Below are positions 21,841-32,909 of a stretch of DNA of 64,000 nt, one piece after another. The notes beneath the pieces were generated by a model. It was given only the letters and a program-made list of their open reading frames with translations, did no database searches and was not told the DNA's origin. Both the position numbers and the translations under genes were made by a program. Source of the DNA: Harmonia axyridis (Eukaryota > Arthropoda > Insecta > Coleoptera > Coccinellidae); assembly GCF_914767665.1 (NCBI RefSeq), contig NC_059501.1, positions 76,296,798 through 76,360,797 on the forward strand. Reading direction: 5' to 3'. Position 1 is the first letter of the stretch. Each line of letters starts with the position of its first letter.

Positions 21841-22942
21841 TAATTATGACCGAGACTCATAGAGTGAAGTGTTATAGTGACGATCTTCGGATGTAACAAA
21901 ACAGTTCATTATTACTTGGCATGAACTAGCGCCTTCTATGAAAGGTAGAAATATAAACAAATTCTTGAGATGTATCAGCATCCAAAACATATTCGCATAA
22001 AAATTCTTCATAATGTTGCCAGTCGTAAAATCGTAAACAATGGGTAATTTTTTTTTCTTCGAAGCCTTTTATCTTGAATATGGCTGGCGTTACGGAAATT
22101 TTTCACTGAGCCAATTATTTTTCAGTTTTCTACCTATCCTAGAGACGAGGTTCTTTTTTTTAATACTCCAGATAAATGAAGAGTAATTTTTATTTCATGA
22201 AAACATGAACTGTTCGAAAATCTGCTTCATTTTATTCATAGTATATGCATTTATCTGCCCTTCGAAACAGTAGCATAAATTCACGAGGGTAAAAATACAA
22301 AAAGGCCGAAGGCACCCACGATATCTCCCAATAACGACATCGGGGTTATCCCATGAACCTTCTCAAGGCGACAGAATGTATTTATACAGTTTCTCATCGT
22401 TTTTTTTTTTCGCGTGGATGTATCGATCGATGGATTCTCCTTGTTGGTAAACAAGGCACGGACATTAATAAAATCTAAAATTCGTATTATTCCACTGGAG
22501 ACAGACACAGGTAGATCGGCAATACAAAACACACAGTCCTATATATAGAATTGAGTGAATGGGAGAATTCATGTAAGCGGGCGTTCTATTAGCTGAAACG
22601 TATCGAGTAAGACCGAAATAGAAGCGGTTAGAGGACGTGATATGAAATTGAAAGCCATCAATGTTATGCCGGTACGTAAATATGGATCTAAAATTGGGCT
22701 TAAAAATTATACTTTATAACAATGACATTCTTGGAATTATTCCGAAGTTGGTTTGTAGTAGGTATATTGGCGAAATTTTGCTTTTTTAGAGCTGTTGAGA
22801 ATTTGGAATTAAGAAGAAGAATTCTGTCAACTTTTCTGTGTCCCTTCTGGACTTACTCGCTAGTCTGCTATCTAGACAGCTGTCACTTTTGAAACTGTTT
22901 TTTTTTTACATTTGATAATTAAAAACTACACCATAACTACAA
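21841..22942. other. No gene recognised
   Basis: Unassigned, including a somewhat GC-richer patch at 22300-22460. The 83-codon minus-strand frame at 22281-22532 has no known motif. Confidence 0.45.
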
Positions 22943-23016
22943 ATGAAACTATATACGGCGCAAAAACGCATTCAAATTCAAATCGCTACAAAAATAGTGA
23001 AAACTTAGCGGTCATA

Positions 23017-24405
23017 TACTAACTGACAAAGAAACTGCAACACCCAGAAGGAAATCTTTTTGGTAAAATATATATTGATAGTATAGTATTCTTACAATAC
23101 TATAATAAACGAAGGGTTTATAATTTTTTTTTTTTTAATTTGTTAATAATGTGTTTGTCCACCTTGATTATATCTATACACTCCACAACACGTTTCGGCA
23201 TTGATGCAATAGATGGTCTATTTCTTCTTGAGGGATACTATCCCACGCTTCCTGTACTTCATGTCTCAGAGCCGCCAAATTCTATAGGGGCGGGAGTAAA
23301 TTTCCAAGCCTTCTACCCATGATATCCCAAACATGCTCTATGGGTGGAAGATCGGGAGATCTGGGCGGCCATGGCAAAAGATTCACATGGGTCGCTTCGA
23401 AAAAGTTCAAACTAACTCTGGCATTATCCTGCTGAAATATTGGATTCTCCAGCCAGTTTAGGTAAGGGAGAACATATGGCTCCACTATTTCTTGAAGGTA
23501 ACGCAGCGCTGTCATGTCACCTCGAATAAAGACTGAAGGTGAACTACTTGCATGTGCTATAGCACCCCATACCATAACGCTTACTTTCTGGTGTACATGA
23601 CGCCCAATATCAAACTGAGGTTCACGTCTTTCTCGCCGATATCGTCCAACCCTTCTTCTGCCATCAAGTGCATCCAAGGAGAATCGAGATTATCAGAAAT
23701 GACGACCTGATGCCATTCCACATTTCTAAGTTGACGTTCTCTCTAACACTGTAATCGTTGCCGAAAATGCTCACCCGTCAGAGGTAAAACAAGATGGGTT
23801 CCATAATGCTGCAGTCCAAAGCTCCTTATCTGGCGGTAAACCGTTCGGACAGTTACAGGATGGCCTTGTTCTCCTAACCACTCATCAGCCAAAAATCGAG
23901 TTGTCGCAAATCGGTCTCTAATCGCCATAAGTCTTCGACGTCGATCTGGAACTTCATTCGTGTCCCTTCGACATCTGGTGCTTACTCTTCTTCGATTTTG
24001 GGTATTATCAAACCACGCTGAACAACATCTCATTACAGTAGTTGGAGTTCTGTTCGTACGGTTAGCGATTTCTCGAAATGACAACCCCGCCTCCCGTTTA
24101 CCAATAATTCGACCTCTTTCAAGTTCACTTAGCTGGCGATTAATTCCGCGTAAACGTGCTCTAGACATTTAAACAATATCTGAACATCGACTTTGAGCCT
24201 ACTCGAACATCTGGTTTGTTGTAAAATTCAAATAAACAACTAAGTACAATATTAAGTAACAAAAATTGTTCACATTGAAAAACCTTCACGATTTTTTTCT
24301 CCAAATTCAATCACTTATTTCTTGCTGTACTATCTATGTTTCACCAAAAAAAATTTGAAATTTAAACAGCTCTTTCTGGGTGTTGTACTTTTTTTTCAGT
24401 TGGTA
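23017..24405 (-). mobile_element. Tc1-like element A (1389 bp), inserted in a mariner
   Basis: Terminal inverted repeats: left TACTAACTGACAAAGAAACT, right (minus strand) TACCAACTGA...; both continue to CAACACCCAGAA. TA duplicates flank the element (23015-23016 and 24406-24407). Length is typical for Tc1 elements. Two further 5' ends of the same family lie at 38554 and 56289. Confidence 0.9.
23160..24168 (-). pseudogene. Tc1-like transposase (DD34E type), broken
   Basis: Starts at ATG 24168 (MSRARLRGINRQLSELERGR), with paired HTH motifs (GRIIGKREAGLSFREIANRT and the VRTVYRQIRSFGL region). A stop follows RQRLQC near 23744. The residual frame keeps WHQVVISD, a frameshift follows, and the second frame runs from about 23677 with FSLDALDG, VWGAI, FQQDNAR and PRSPDLPPIEHVWD. 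The Asp-to-Glu spacing is 29 instead of 34 because 15 bp are missing after QQDNAR. Near the C terminus (23160-23290) ALRHEVQEAWDSIPQEEIDHL and SMPKRVVECI lie in different frames. Defective. Confidence 0.85.
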
Positions 24406-24921
24406 TATGTAGTTCTTAAAACTAAAGCACTTTTTAGTCGTCGTAAGACACCTTCTCGGTCGGCAATAGTGAAACTGTTAAAAATTGGAACTGTTGGGAA
24501 AAAATCTGTTGATCTCCTGGGACAATGTTGGGACAGAATATGGAGAATCTAAACCGTGTTAGTTGCATAAGAATAAGTGAGAATTTTGGTACTGTCGCTT
24601 GTAGTGTTGACGAAAACCAAGGTTTGTCGGTTCCTATGATTAATGATTCTTATAGTCAGAATCGGAAGACACGCAACGAAACGATCAAAATTTTGCAAGG
24701 AAAGCTTCCTCAAAGAGTTGATCACAATTGTTCTCATGGAATATTAGGTCTATGTCAATGGTCCACAATCGATTCTCAAGACCTCAAAGATGAAGTTCAT
24801 GAAGTTATCGAGAACATACAGCCGCAAATGTGGGAAATGGGTCATGGAAAATTGTATGAAAAGGATATGAAGCTGCAACCGTAGCTGTGACGGCTATTAG
24901 GCTGATATCGTTTTCCATCCT

Positions 24922-25800
24922 TAATGGCCTACCATCTTTTTTCGATGGAAGGAACATCCAATGATTTATCCTAAATTATATTCGTCTCTCTGTAATATCG
25001 AAATGATGAAACTTCTTATTGGAAAACCATTTATAACTCTCTGTCTCTCTCTATTCTTCTTCAACTTACGATAAGATTATTAAGACACGTTGCGAATCGT
25101 TGCTGTATTTTTATCATAGTTATTACTCGTATATCATTATCATACAAATTGCGTTCCTTCGTGCTTTCCACAAAGTCAATAATCCTGTCATCCATTTGTT
25201 GAAAAGTTTACAATGCGATCATTTTTTTCAACCCACTCCATTAATTATGAACTTAAATCGTTGCATCAAGGTTGAATATGAATAGCTGAATAAATGTTCC
25301 TATATCATTAATTCAATTCTAGAAATATCACCTTTGTTTCTACGAAAAGAGATAATGTTATAAATTTCACATGAAGGTTTGTTATTTCCAGGAATAATCT
25401 GGCAGTATACGGAGTACTTATATGCGTTCTCATTTCTCATTCTTATTTACAATTTTTCACTCACTGTCTTCAATTCGTAGAAGGTCACTCCTCAAAAATT
25501 TACTTCCCCACTACTGAAATTACCGAATCAGTCTATGAACGCTCTTACATCCCAAATTTTTCGAATTTCTTCCTATCAATGCTACTAGATATACCTAATC
25601 ACTTCTCTTTGAAAAATACTTTAGACATTTGTTTGATATTATATCTTACATTAGCCATTAATCCATACCGTTCTCAATACTCTCCAAAATTTATAATTGA
25701 TGTCGAAAAACTATCAGAAATAATTAAGAACAACTTTTTTCCACCATTACCAATTCTTTGAGAATAAGCTGTAGGTTTTTGTGGGATACTTAAATGGGGG
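24922..25800. other. No gene recognised
   Basis: AT-rich; only short frames without motifs. Confidence 0.5.
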
Positions 25801-25844
25801 GAGAGCTAGTTTCATTACAAATATATGTTTGTTGGAGTAGATGC

Positions 25845-25926
25845 TGCTTCATCACCTACATGTAGAATCAATTTAGGAGTTCCTCAGGGCTCTGGCTTGG
25901 GACCGTTCCTATTTCTTTTGATCCAG
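25845..25926 (+). pseudogene. Non-LTR reverse transcriptase fragment (GVPQGS motif)
   Basis: The plus-strand frame contains INLGVPQGSGLGPFLFLL, the palm motif normally GVPQGSVLGPLLFLLYIND. Sequence on either side is not convincingly RT, so this is a short isolated remnant. The surrounding 86-codon open frame (25825-26085) is fortuitous beyond the motif. Confidence 0.6.
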
Positions 25927-26279
25927 TTATCTTGTCTATATTCATCCAATAAGACTGAACGTATAAACTTAAACGAATTCGTAACACTCATACAGATAGT
26001 TTGGAATGGGAATATTTGGGTAAGCAAGACTTTCCAGAAATACTTTATGTTAAATATTTTGGATTGCACTCGTACTGTTCTCTGAGATGGGATGAACAAT
26101 AAGGTATTCTATTCTATTTCAATTGCAGTTTGGTTCATTTCTTTATTGGTTAAAATATGATGTTATGGGGAAATTCAAATGATTATCAACTTTAATGTTA
26201 TTCATATAAGCCTCTCTTCATGGAATATAAACTTTTAACCCTTCCTAGTTTGTTTATAAAAAGATATTGAATTTTATCT

Positions 26280-26595
26280 GGTGTCTACAAGTTAGCCTGT
26301 AATAATTGCCCTATGGTTTATATTGGACAAACAGGAAGATATTTCAAAAAAAGGATAAAGAAACACCAAAAGAGTTATACATCTGATAGTTCATTTTCAA
26401 CCTAAGCAAATCTTTTGAAAAAATGGGACCATACCTTCAATAACAACTTTGAAATTCTTCATTTAGAAAATAAGAGCATAAGATTATTAACACTCTCAGA
26501 ATCCCTGGAAATAAACAGGTAGAGGTAATACCCAAAACATTTTGTTGAACGAACAAACAAATGTACACTCATCCCCTTCATTGAATTTTTCGGAT
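26280..26595 (+). pseudogene. GIY-YIG endonuclease relic of a Penelope-like element
   Basis: Plus-strand translation from 26283: VYKLACNNCPMVYIGQTGR, then FKKRIKKHQKSY (the GIY-YIG core with its following Arg/Lys/His-rich helix), a stop (TAA) after SSFST, then TFNNNFEILHLENKS and SESLEINR followed by a second stop. Tyr-Ile-Gly, Gly-Arg and R..KH are present. GIY-YIG domains of this type are the C-terminal endonuclease of Penelope-like retroelements; the upstream RT is not visible. Dead copy. Confidence 0.7.
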
Positions 26596-26737
26596 AGTTT
26601 GGAAATCTCAGGTCACAAATTGTTCAATAAAACATTAAGTTTATGATATCCTATAGAACATTTTTCTGTCAATGTCGAATTTTGTTCCTATATAAGTTTC
26701 CGAAAAGCTCTGAACTCTTATCAGTCAAAAATGTAGC

Positions 26738-26779
26738 CTGATGAAGCCACAGTGTGGCGAAACAATTGTTGGTAACAAT
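26738..26779 (+). ncRNA. Hammerhead-like core motif downstream of the Penelope relic
   Basis: CTGATGA (26738-26744) is followed by one extra A, a perfect 5-bp hairpin GCCAC-AGT-GTGGC (26746-26758) and GAAAC (26759-26763), the arrangement of a hammerhead ribozyme core with stem II. A second perfect hairpin ATTGTT-GGT-AACAAT follows (26765-26779). The extra A and the absence of a clear U-H cleavage site and stem I mean it is at best degenerate. Hammerhead motifs are known in Penelope-like elements, so the context fits. Confidence 0.35.
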
Positions 26780-26849
26780 CAAATAATTCAGTGAAAATTA
26801 TTTTGTCTTATTTTATTTATGTTTCATTTTAATTGGTTGGATTCCATTA

Positions 26850-27171
26850 TAATTCATCGATGTTCATCGATGAAAATCAATTCTGATAATTTTATCAATT
26901 TTATTAGTCGTCCATTACGTTGAATGCCTTTTAGCAACTGATTTCGCCCAAGCAATTATCTTTTCAATTTAGGGGATAAATTTGTGTGTTTCAGTTTATT
27001 GAATTTTCAGTGATTGAATTTTTATTTTCATCATAATTCTTCAGTATTCGTCGACGAAAATCAATTCTGAAAAATTCATCAATTTTGTTATCCGTCCATT
27101 ACGTTCAATGCCCTTCTAACAACTAATTTCACCCTCCACCCTAAGCAATTATGTTTTCAATATGGCAGACA
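26850..27171. repeat. Direct duplication, about 130 bp, offset about 180 bp
   Basis: 26850-26975 and 27035-27171 share GAAAATCAATTCTG, CCGTCCATTACGTT / TCGTCCATTACGTT, AATGCC and AAGCAATTAT in order. The second has a short extra CCACCCT-containing insertion. Non-coding. Confidence 0.75.
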
Positions 27172-27614
27172 AATTTTTTCTTCCGGTTTTTAACTCCACC
27201 ATGTAACGTGAACGTGAAAGTTGTAACCAATATCAACAAGAACAAATAACAATATTTCCGTCCACTCGGTATTCATGACGAAAATGTGTGGGAAGAGATA
27301 AAAGACCATACATATCCGTTTACGTTATAATTAAAATTCCATCCGAAATTTGCGTCCATGTTATCTTTGAATTAATAGCCGGCTTGCTCTCTCGAGTAAT
27401 GAACTTCGCGAAATCTGAATTGAAACGGAACCCAACAACTGCAGAACAATTTTTTTTTGTCTGGTTCCGGTTTGATGTTCATTTTCACGAATAGTTCATG
27501 AATAATGGGAGGAAGTCGATCCCTTGGGTCTATAAGAAAAAAATTGTTAGAAGCATCAGAAGCTTATGAACACTTGAGCGCTTATTTCACCTACAGAGAT
27601 CACATAAATATATA

Positions 27615-28549
27615 GGGTGTTTTTTTTCGAGGTATAAAACTTTAAGTTGGCATTACTGTTCAAGATGACGACCGATTTAACAGCTGTCAGGTGAATTATT
27701 CTCAGTTTGGTTTGGCAATTCATCACGAATAGACTCACTCCTAAACAACGCTTGCAAATAGTGCAATTTTATTTCGAAAATAATGGTTCTGTGCGGAATA
27801 CGTATCGCATACTACGTCCATTTTATTTTGTTTAGCGATGAAGCGCACTTCTGGTTGAATTGCTACGTCAACAAACAAAACTGCCGCATTTGGAGTGAAG
27901 CTAATCCTCAAGAGTATGTCGAAATACCGTTACATCCAGAAAAACTGAATGTTTGGTGCGCTTTATGGGCTGGTGGAATCATTGGTTCGTACTTCTTCAA
28001 AAACGATGATGGCCAGAACGTTACAGTCAATGGTTATCGGTATAGAGCCATGATTACTAACTTTTTCATTCCTGAATTGAACAACCATGATGTCCAGGAG
28101 CTGTGATTTCAACAAGACAGCGCAACATGTCACACATCTCGTGCCACAATCGATTTATTAAAAGACACGTTTGGTGACCGCCTAATTTCACGTTTTGGAC
28201 CTGTGAATTGGCCTCCAAGATCTGGTGATTTAACACCACTAGACTACATTCTGTGGGGCTATGTAAAGTCATTGGTCTATGCGGATAAGCCACAAACCCT
28301 TGAGCATTTGGAATACAACATTCGCCGTGTTATTGCCGATATACGGCCCCAAATTTTGGAAAAAGTCATCGAAAATTGGACGTCCAGATTGGACTACATC
28401 CGAGCCAGCCGTGGCGGTCATATGCCAGAAATCATATTCAAAATGTTATGCCACAAGATTATCTTGCGGATAAATAAAATTCATGTCAATCGAATAATCC
28501 ATCGTGGTTTTATTGCAATTTAAAGGTCTATAGCTCTAAAAAAACACCC
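27615..28549 (+). mobile_element. D,D41D mariner, copy 3, internally deleted
   Basis: TIRs: 27615 GGGTGTTTTTTTTCGAGG and, at 28549 on the minus strand, GGGTGTTTTTTTAGAGC. The N-terminal VRNTYR codons are joined to the first catalytic motif by CCATTTTAT/TTTGTTTAGCGATG, a junction a few bases different from copy 2. Frame 27783-28106 carries LFSDEAHFWLN to HDVQEL, where TGG has become TGA. Downstream the sequence keeps QQDSATCH, WPPRSGDLTPLD (spacing 41 to the third Asp) and RASRGGHMPEIIFKM. The ancestral ATG is ACG. Non-functional. Confidence 0.85.
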
Positions 28550-28895
28550 TTCACAAGGGTGGTCCAAGTTTCCAGAAAGCCAGAGAATTTATTGCTCAAA
28601 AATAGTTTCAAATTTACCGTGGTATTTAGTGGATTGCGGTATTCACTTTGAAGGGACATCTATTACCAAGCGTTTTTATGGACTAGTGCAAGTGACTTGG
28701 GATATACTATATACGTATTAATGAAATCGAGTTGATGATTACCATACTCTAAAACAATTAACCTTTCTATTTCATTCGCCTAAGACCGTTCAAAGTGCAA
28801 TAATTACCCTTGAAATTCAGATATCTCAATTAAAAAAAAAAATTAGAAAAGATGAGGCAACATCTAAGTATTTCCATCTGTCAACGACTGACTCC

Positions 28896-29160
28896 ACAGG
28901 GTGTTCTGAATAAAAGCTCACTTTTCACCAAATTTGTTCACCCATGTATCTAACAAAAAACAAAGTGGAGGCGGCATTTGAACAGTAAGGTATGCTTCCA
29001 ATGAATCAATCTAAAATTCAAACTAAAATAGGTCAAAGGGTTCAAGAGAGAATGGATAACAAACTCCGTTGATATTTTGTTCGTTTCCCCAAGAGCCGGT
29101 GTCTATATTATTCTCTGAGACTATTGGTTTTTTAAGTTTTTCATTGCAGATATCCCGTTT
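28896..29160. repeat. Dispersed repeat, copy 2 (partner 16270-16540)
   Basis: Collinear with 16270-16540 (CACAGGGTGTTCTGAA start, GGGTTCAAGAGA internal block). Confidence 0.6.
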
Positions 29161-30216
29161 TTGAACGTAAAACGTAAAAGGAAACTAACAAACCATAAAA
29201 GGAGTTTTTTGTTGACCCAGGTTGATGCGCGATGTCATTTCCACGAATAACAGATCCGAGTGAAACTTTTTAGCAAAGAGCCAAGACATATTTTTCTCAG
29301 GGGAGCATGTACCTTCCAACAACTCCAGAAGTTCTACTCCTTGTATAATGGCATACTTGATGCAATTCATGAAATATTCTTGAAGTGTATTTGAGAAAAC
29401 AGAATGGCATTTCAGTGGCGTTGACATTGGTCGAATGGAAATTCAGCACGTATTTCATAGAACCCAGTGCCAAAAACCTTGAATAGTTCATCACAAATGA
29501 TATTATAAACGAACACTTTGAATAATGTATTGAAAGGAACCTTTTATTCAGATTGTAGTAACAAAGGAGAGAAATAATGAAATAACAGCATTTCAGATTA
29601 ATTGGTTTGAAATAATATGCATAGTAGTTATTTCGCGTTAAAGGATATGAAATTAGGAATTTGATGTTCGTCTTTTACGGGAGTACGGTAAATTATGTCT
29701 ATTTTTTTGGAAAATGGTACAGCACCCAGATATTGAAAACTAAAAATCATTTTTGAATCCTTTTCTCATTTCTAATTTCTCTTCTCGTATGGGCCGCCGT
29801 TTCAATGCAGAAAAAACATCTTATCTCATCATAAGATAGTTTTTGATTATGTATTTAAATCGCATATATAAGCATCAGAAAACTCAATTAATTAATCAAT
29901 TAATTCTTTCATTACGCACAAGTAAATATTTCGCCAAATGAATAACTCTGTTATTCTTTATGTTTATTTTGAATAAATTATTATTATCATAGCTTACAAA
30001 CTGTATTTTTATTTTAATTTGGATTTTTCTCAGGAGTTCGAGAGAATTGTTTGAAATTTTTTTCCGAAATCTGTAGCTGATACGACGTAACTACAAATGA
30101 TCGAAAAGTTGAGTACTAGATCAATTCTTTTTTTCCTAAACTACCAGTCAACAAGAATTCTGGAGGAAAAAGGTGTCCCAGAAAAAAATTCGTCTTGTGG
30201 ATTTTCAACCAAAATT
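29161..30216. other. Unassigned; two overlapping minus-strand frames
   Basis: Minus-strand frames at 29185-29427 (80 codons) and 29297-29494 overlap in different registers. Neither has a recognisable domain. Remaining sequence is AT-rich. Confidence 0.35.
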
Positions 30217-30553
30217 GGCATATCACGTTATGATTACTCTAAATTGGAATAATTATGCCAAATATCAGTTGAATATCTAGTGAAGTGTAGATGATATAAG
30301 AAAAACAACTCCAAATTTACCACCTAGTATCTCAGAAACAATGCGTTCACGGACCTATCTTTATTGGACGTTTTCTCGAAATAATATCTCATTTTTGTTT
30401 GTACCTCCAATTTGAATATACCCTCTGCCTGTACAGGATGATCCAACTCTATCAATGGATTTCTTATGAAATCTAAACCAAAATACGTTAAAAAAAATGC
30501 TTTTCTTCTCAAATACTTACCGATCAACATCTCTTAGTTTTTTTTACACCACA
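30217..30553. repeat. Direct repeat R1, copy 1 (~337 bp)
   Basis: GGCATATCACGTTATGA... through ACACCA(C)ATATT is repeated at 31045-31386 with few changes, including CAACTCTATCAATGGATTTC. Minus-strand frames in both copies are near-identical but short and without known motif. The GGTGTCCCAGAA just upstream (30171) is a frequent MITE-type word. Confidence 0.85.
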
Positions 30554-30734
30554 TATTATTATTATTAGATTATTAGAATGCTTGGTCGTTGTAACAGTTT
30601 CAAGGATCTAGTGGATGTAATTGGTCACAGCCACGAATATGTCAAAAGATGTTTGGGTAACCACTTCAGAGGTATCTCTACTTAATTGATTGTTCTTTTT
30701 GTTTATTTTCGCTGAATCATTTTTTTCCCTTTTT

Positions 30735-30945
30735 TGAAGAAAGATCACACGTATTATGAAGGATAAAAATTGTTTAATTGAATATCAAAATTTTGTTCTT
30801 TTTTTTTTTGTTTCTATGTAGTTATTTGCACTTTTCTTTTTTAAAAGAAAGATCACAAGTAGTTATGAAGGATAAAAATTGTTCAATTGAATATCAAAAT
30901 TTTGTTTTTATTTGTTTCTATGTAAATATTTGCACTTCTGTAAAT
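30735..30945. repeat. Tandem duplication, 108-bp offset
   Basis: AAAGATCACA(C/A)GT..TTATGAAGGATAAAAATTG appears twice (from about 30738 and about 30846) with the same downstream TTTCTATGTA and ATTTGCACTT. Confidence 0.85.
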
Positions 30946-31044
30946 CAATGTTAATTAGTGGACATTGTTTTCGGTATTAATTTACCTGTATATGTTCTTG
31001 TTATGAATAAATAAAAAAAATAAATATTCATTCATTAGATTGTT

Positions 31045-31386
31045 GGCATATCACGTTATGAGAACTCTAAATTGAAATAATTATGCCAAATATCAGTTGA
31101 ATATCTAGTGAAGTGTAAATGATATAAGAAAAACAACTCCAAATTTACCACCCTGTATCTCAGAAACAATTCGTTCACGAACCTATCTTTATTGGACGTT
31201 TTCTCGAAATAATTTATCATTTTTGTTTGTAACTCCAATTCGAAAATACCCTCTGCATGTAGAAGATGATCCAACTCTATCAATGGATTTCTTAAGAAAT
31301 CTAAACCAAAATACGTTCAAAGAAATGCTTTTCTTTTTAAATACTTTTCGATTAACATCTCTTGAGCATTTTTTACACCATATATT
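31045..31386. repeat. Direct repeat R1, copy 2
   Basis: Second copy of 30217-30553. It ends before TTCATTCATTAGATTGGCAAG, and the piece TTCATTCATTAGATTG also precedes this copy (31028-31043). That 16-bp duplication on both sides could be a target-site duplication of the inserted copy. Confidence 0.8.
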
Positions 31387-32909
31387 CATTCATTAGATTG
31401 GCAAGACCACTAATGGATAATAGGTGATATGATTATCAAGACATATTGTTTTGGACAGAAGCCTCAACGTATTTTGCATTAGAGTGATTTTTTTCTGAAA
31501 CAAAAAAGTGTTCAGAAAAAAGTCATCTTAGGTAATTGAGAGACAAAAATAATTCAGACAAAGCCAGATCAACTTACAGTGCAAGTGGAACGACGTTCAA
31601 TCGATTTCTTGTAAAATGCTGACATATAATGATGGTGGTGTGTGATAGTGTGGTAAAGTATTTCTTCGTCAATCTCCTCTTTTTTCTCTTCAGCGACTAA
31701 CGAACAATTTTGTCGATTAGCAGGTGATGTTGCGACGTTTTCGGGAATGTTTCATCACATTCAGGCTATAAAAACCGAGTTAACCTTTTTTTATGTTCCT
31801 AATTCTGAGCGCCATTTCATACTGACCCATGTTCTTCGCAGCAAATTGTTGGCCCACTTGCAGTTTTATCTGCCATTTTCTGAGAGGAGGGAAAGACATC
31901 ACTTACCTGAGTTATCCAGGGAAAATTTTAGCACGGTCATTCGTTATTTCATCTTTTTATCTGCAGTAAAATATTCTAGTAATATCGGAGATATTCAAAC
32001 AAAAATCCTATTTACATTATTTCCTATATTAACTTGATATTTACATCTTATGATAATTTAAATTGAATAACAGATATAGCTTGTCGTGATATTTTTATGA
32101 TTCAATATATGTTTCGACTTGGGATCTCTGATGACGTCAGTAAATGTTTCAACCAGCTGTTCTGATACAAGAGGTATCTTTTAAAGAAACTGGCAATAAC
32201 GTAGCTGCACTTCCTTGATGAAGCATCTATCCGGTATTCAATGTTTTGGTAGTCAATATCAATTTGGAAAACATTTTCAAAACCATAAATGAACTTTGCC
32301 GTGATATTTGCTAGGATGCTATGGGTTGATGAGAAATTTAGATATAATTACTGTCTATATAGTGTTCGTGACGTGTTTGTAAGAAGAAGAAAAAAGTTTA
32401 TTTTTTACCTGATAAACTAATTACATCGCTGAGGTATGTAATACATTATAACCAGTGCGCGATATTAAATCAACAATAATTCTGAAAATTGATCTATGAG
32501 AGATACATTAAATATTTCAAGAAAAGAAAATGAAAACAAACAAAAAAATCATGAGCGGGTATCTGTCCAATCATGCATCTGTATTGTCTTTGCCAGTTTC
32601 TCAAAACCGGTGAATAAAATGTGCACTCAGGTGAATAGATTCAGGGTATCAGATATCATCAGGTCCAACTAAGAATTGAAATACTGTCTATGGTTTGTAT
32701 TAGTTATTATCTATTGAATGTCTCAAATTCTATGATAAGTATTGACATATCTTAGTCACACCTGTATTGTACATTCTGAAAATGGATTTTGGTTATTTTT
32801 TAAGTTTTGGAAAATTTATTGTGTATTTTCTACCACTTCAGGGATTAAGTTGAATAGCTTGCTAGACTTCGCCCTGCTGTGATAATGATCTGCAAATAAA
32901 GACCAGCTA
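31387..32909. other. No gene recognised
   Basis: The plus-strand frame at 31747-32037 (96 codons) has no domain I recognise. Otherwise AT-rich. Confidence 0.4.

Larger units (their letters stand above)
22943..24921 (+). pseudogene. Mariner transposase relic split by a nested Tc1 element
   Basis: ATG at 22943 opens MKLYTAQKRIQIQI, a mariner-like N terminus, and reads through one TAG to RSY. There the Tc1 element 23017-24405 intervenes. Immediately after it, from 24408, the same frame resumes VVLKTKALF, then RRKTPSRSAIVKLLK, an HTH segment. Later pieces resemble ENQGLSVP (second HTH) and then DLKDEVHEVIENIQPQM and, in another frame, MEN.MKRI and ADIVFHP, the mariner C terminus. The catalytic middle (all three Asp motifs) is deleted, and several frameshifts are present. 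Family assignment is from motif order. Confidence 0.75.

Noticed and set aside
26738..26779. Complete, active hammerhead ribozyme
   Set aside because: An extra A after CTGATGA and no clear cleavage-site strand or stem I; kept only as a hammerhead-like relic.
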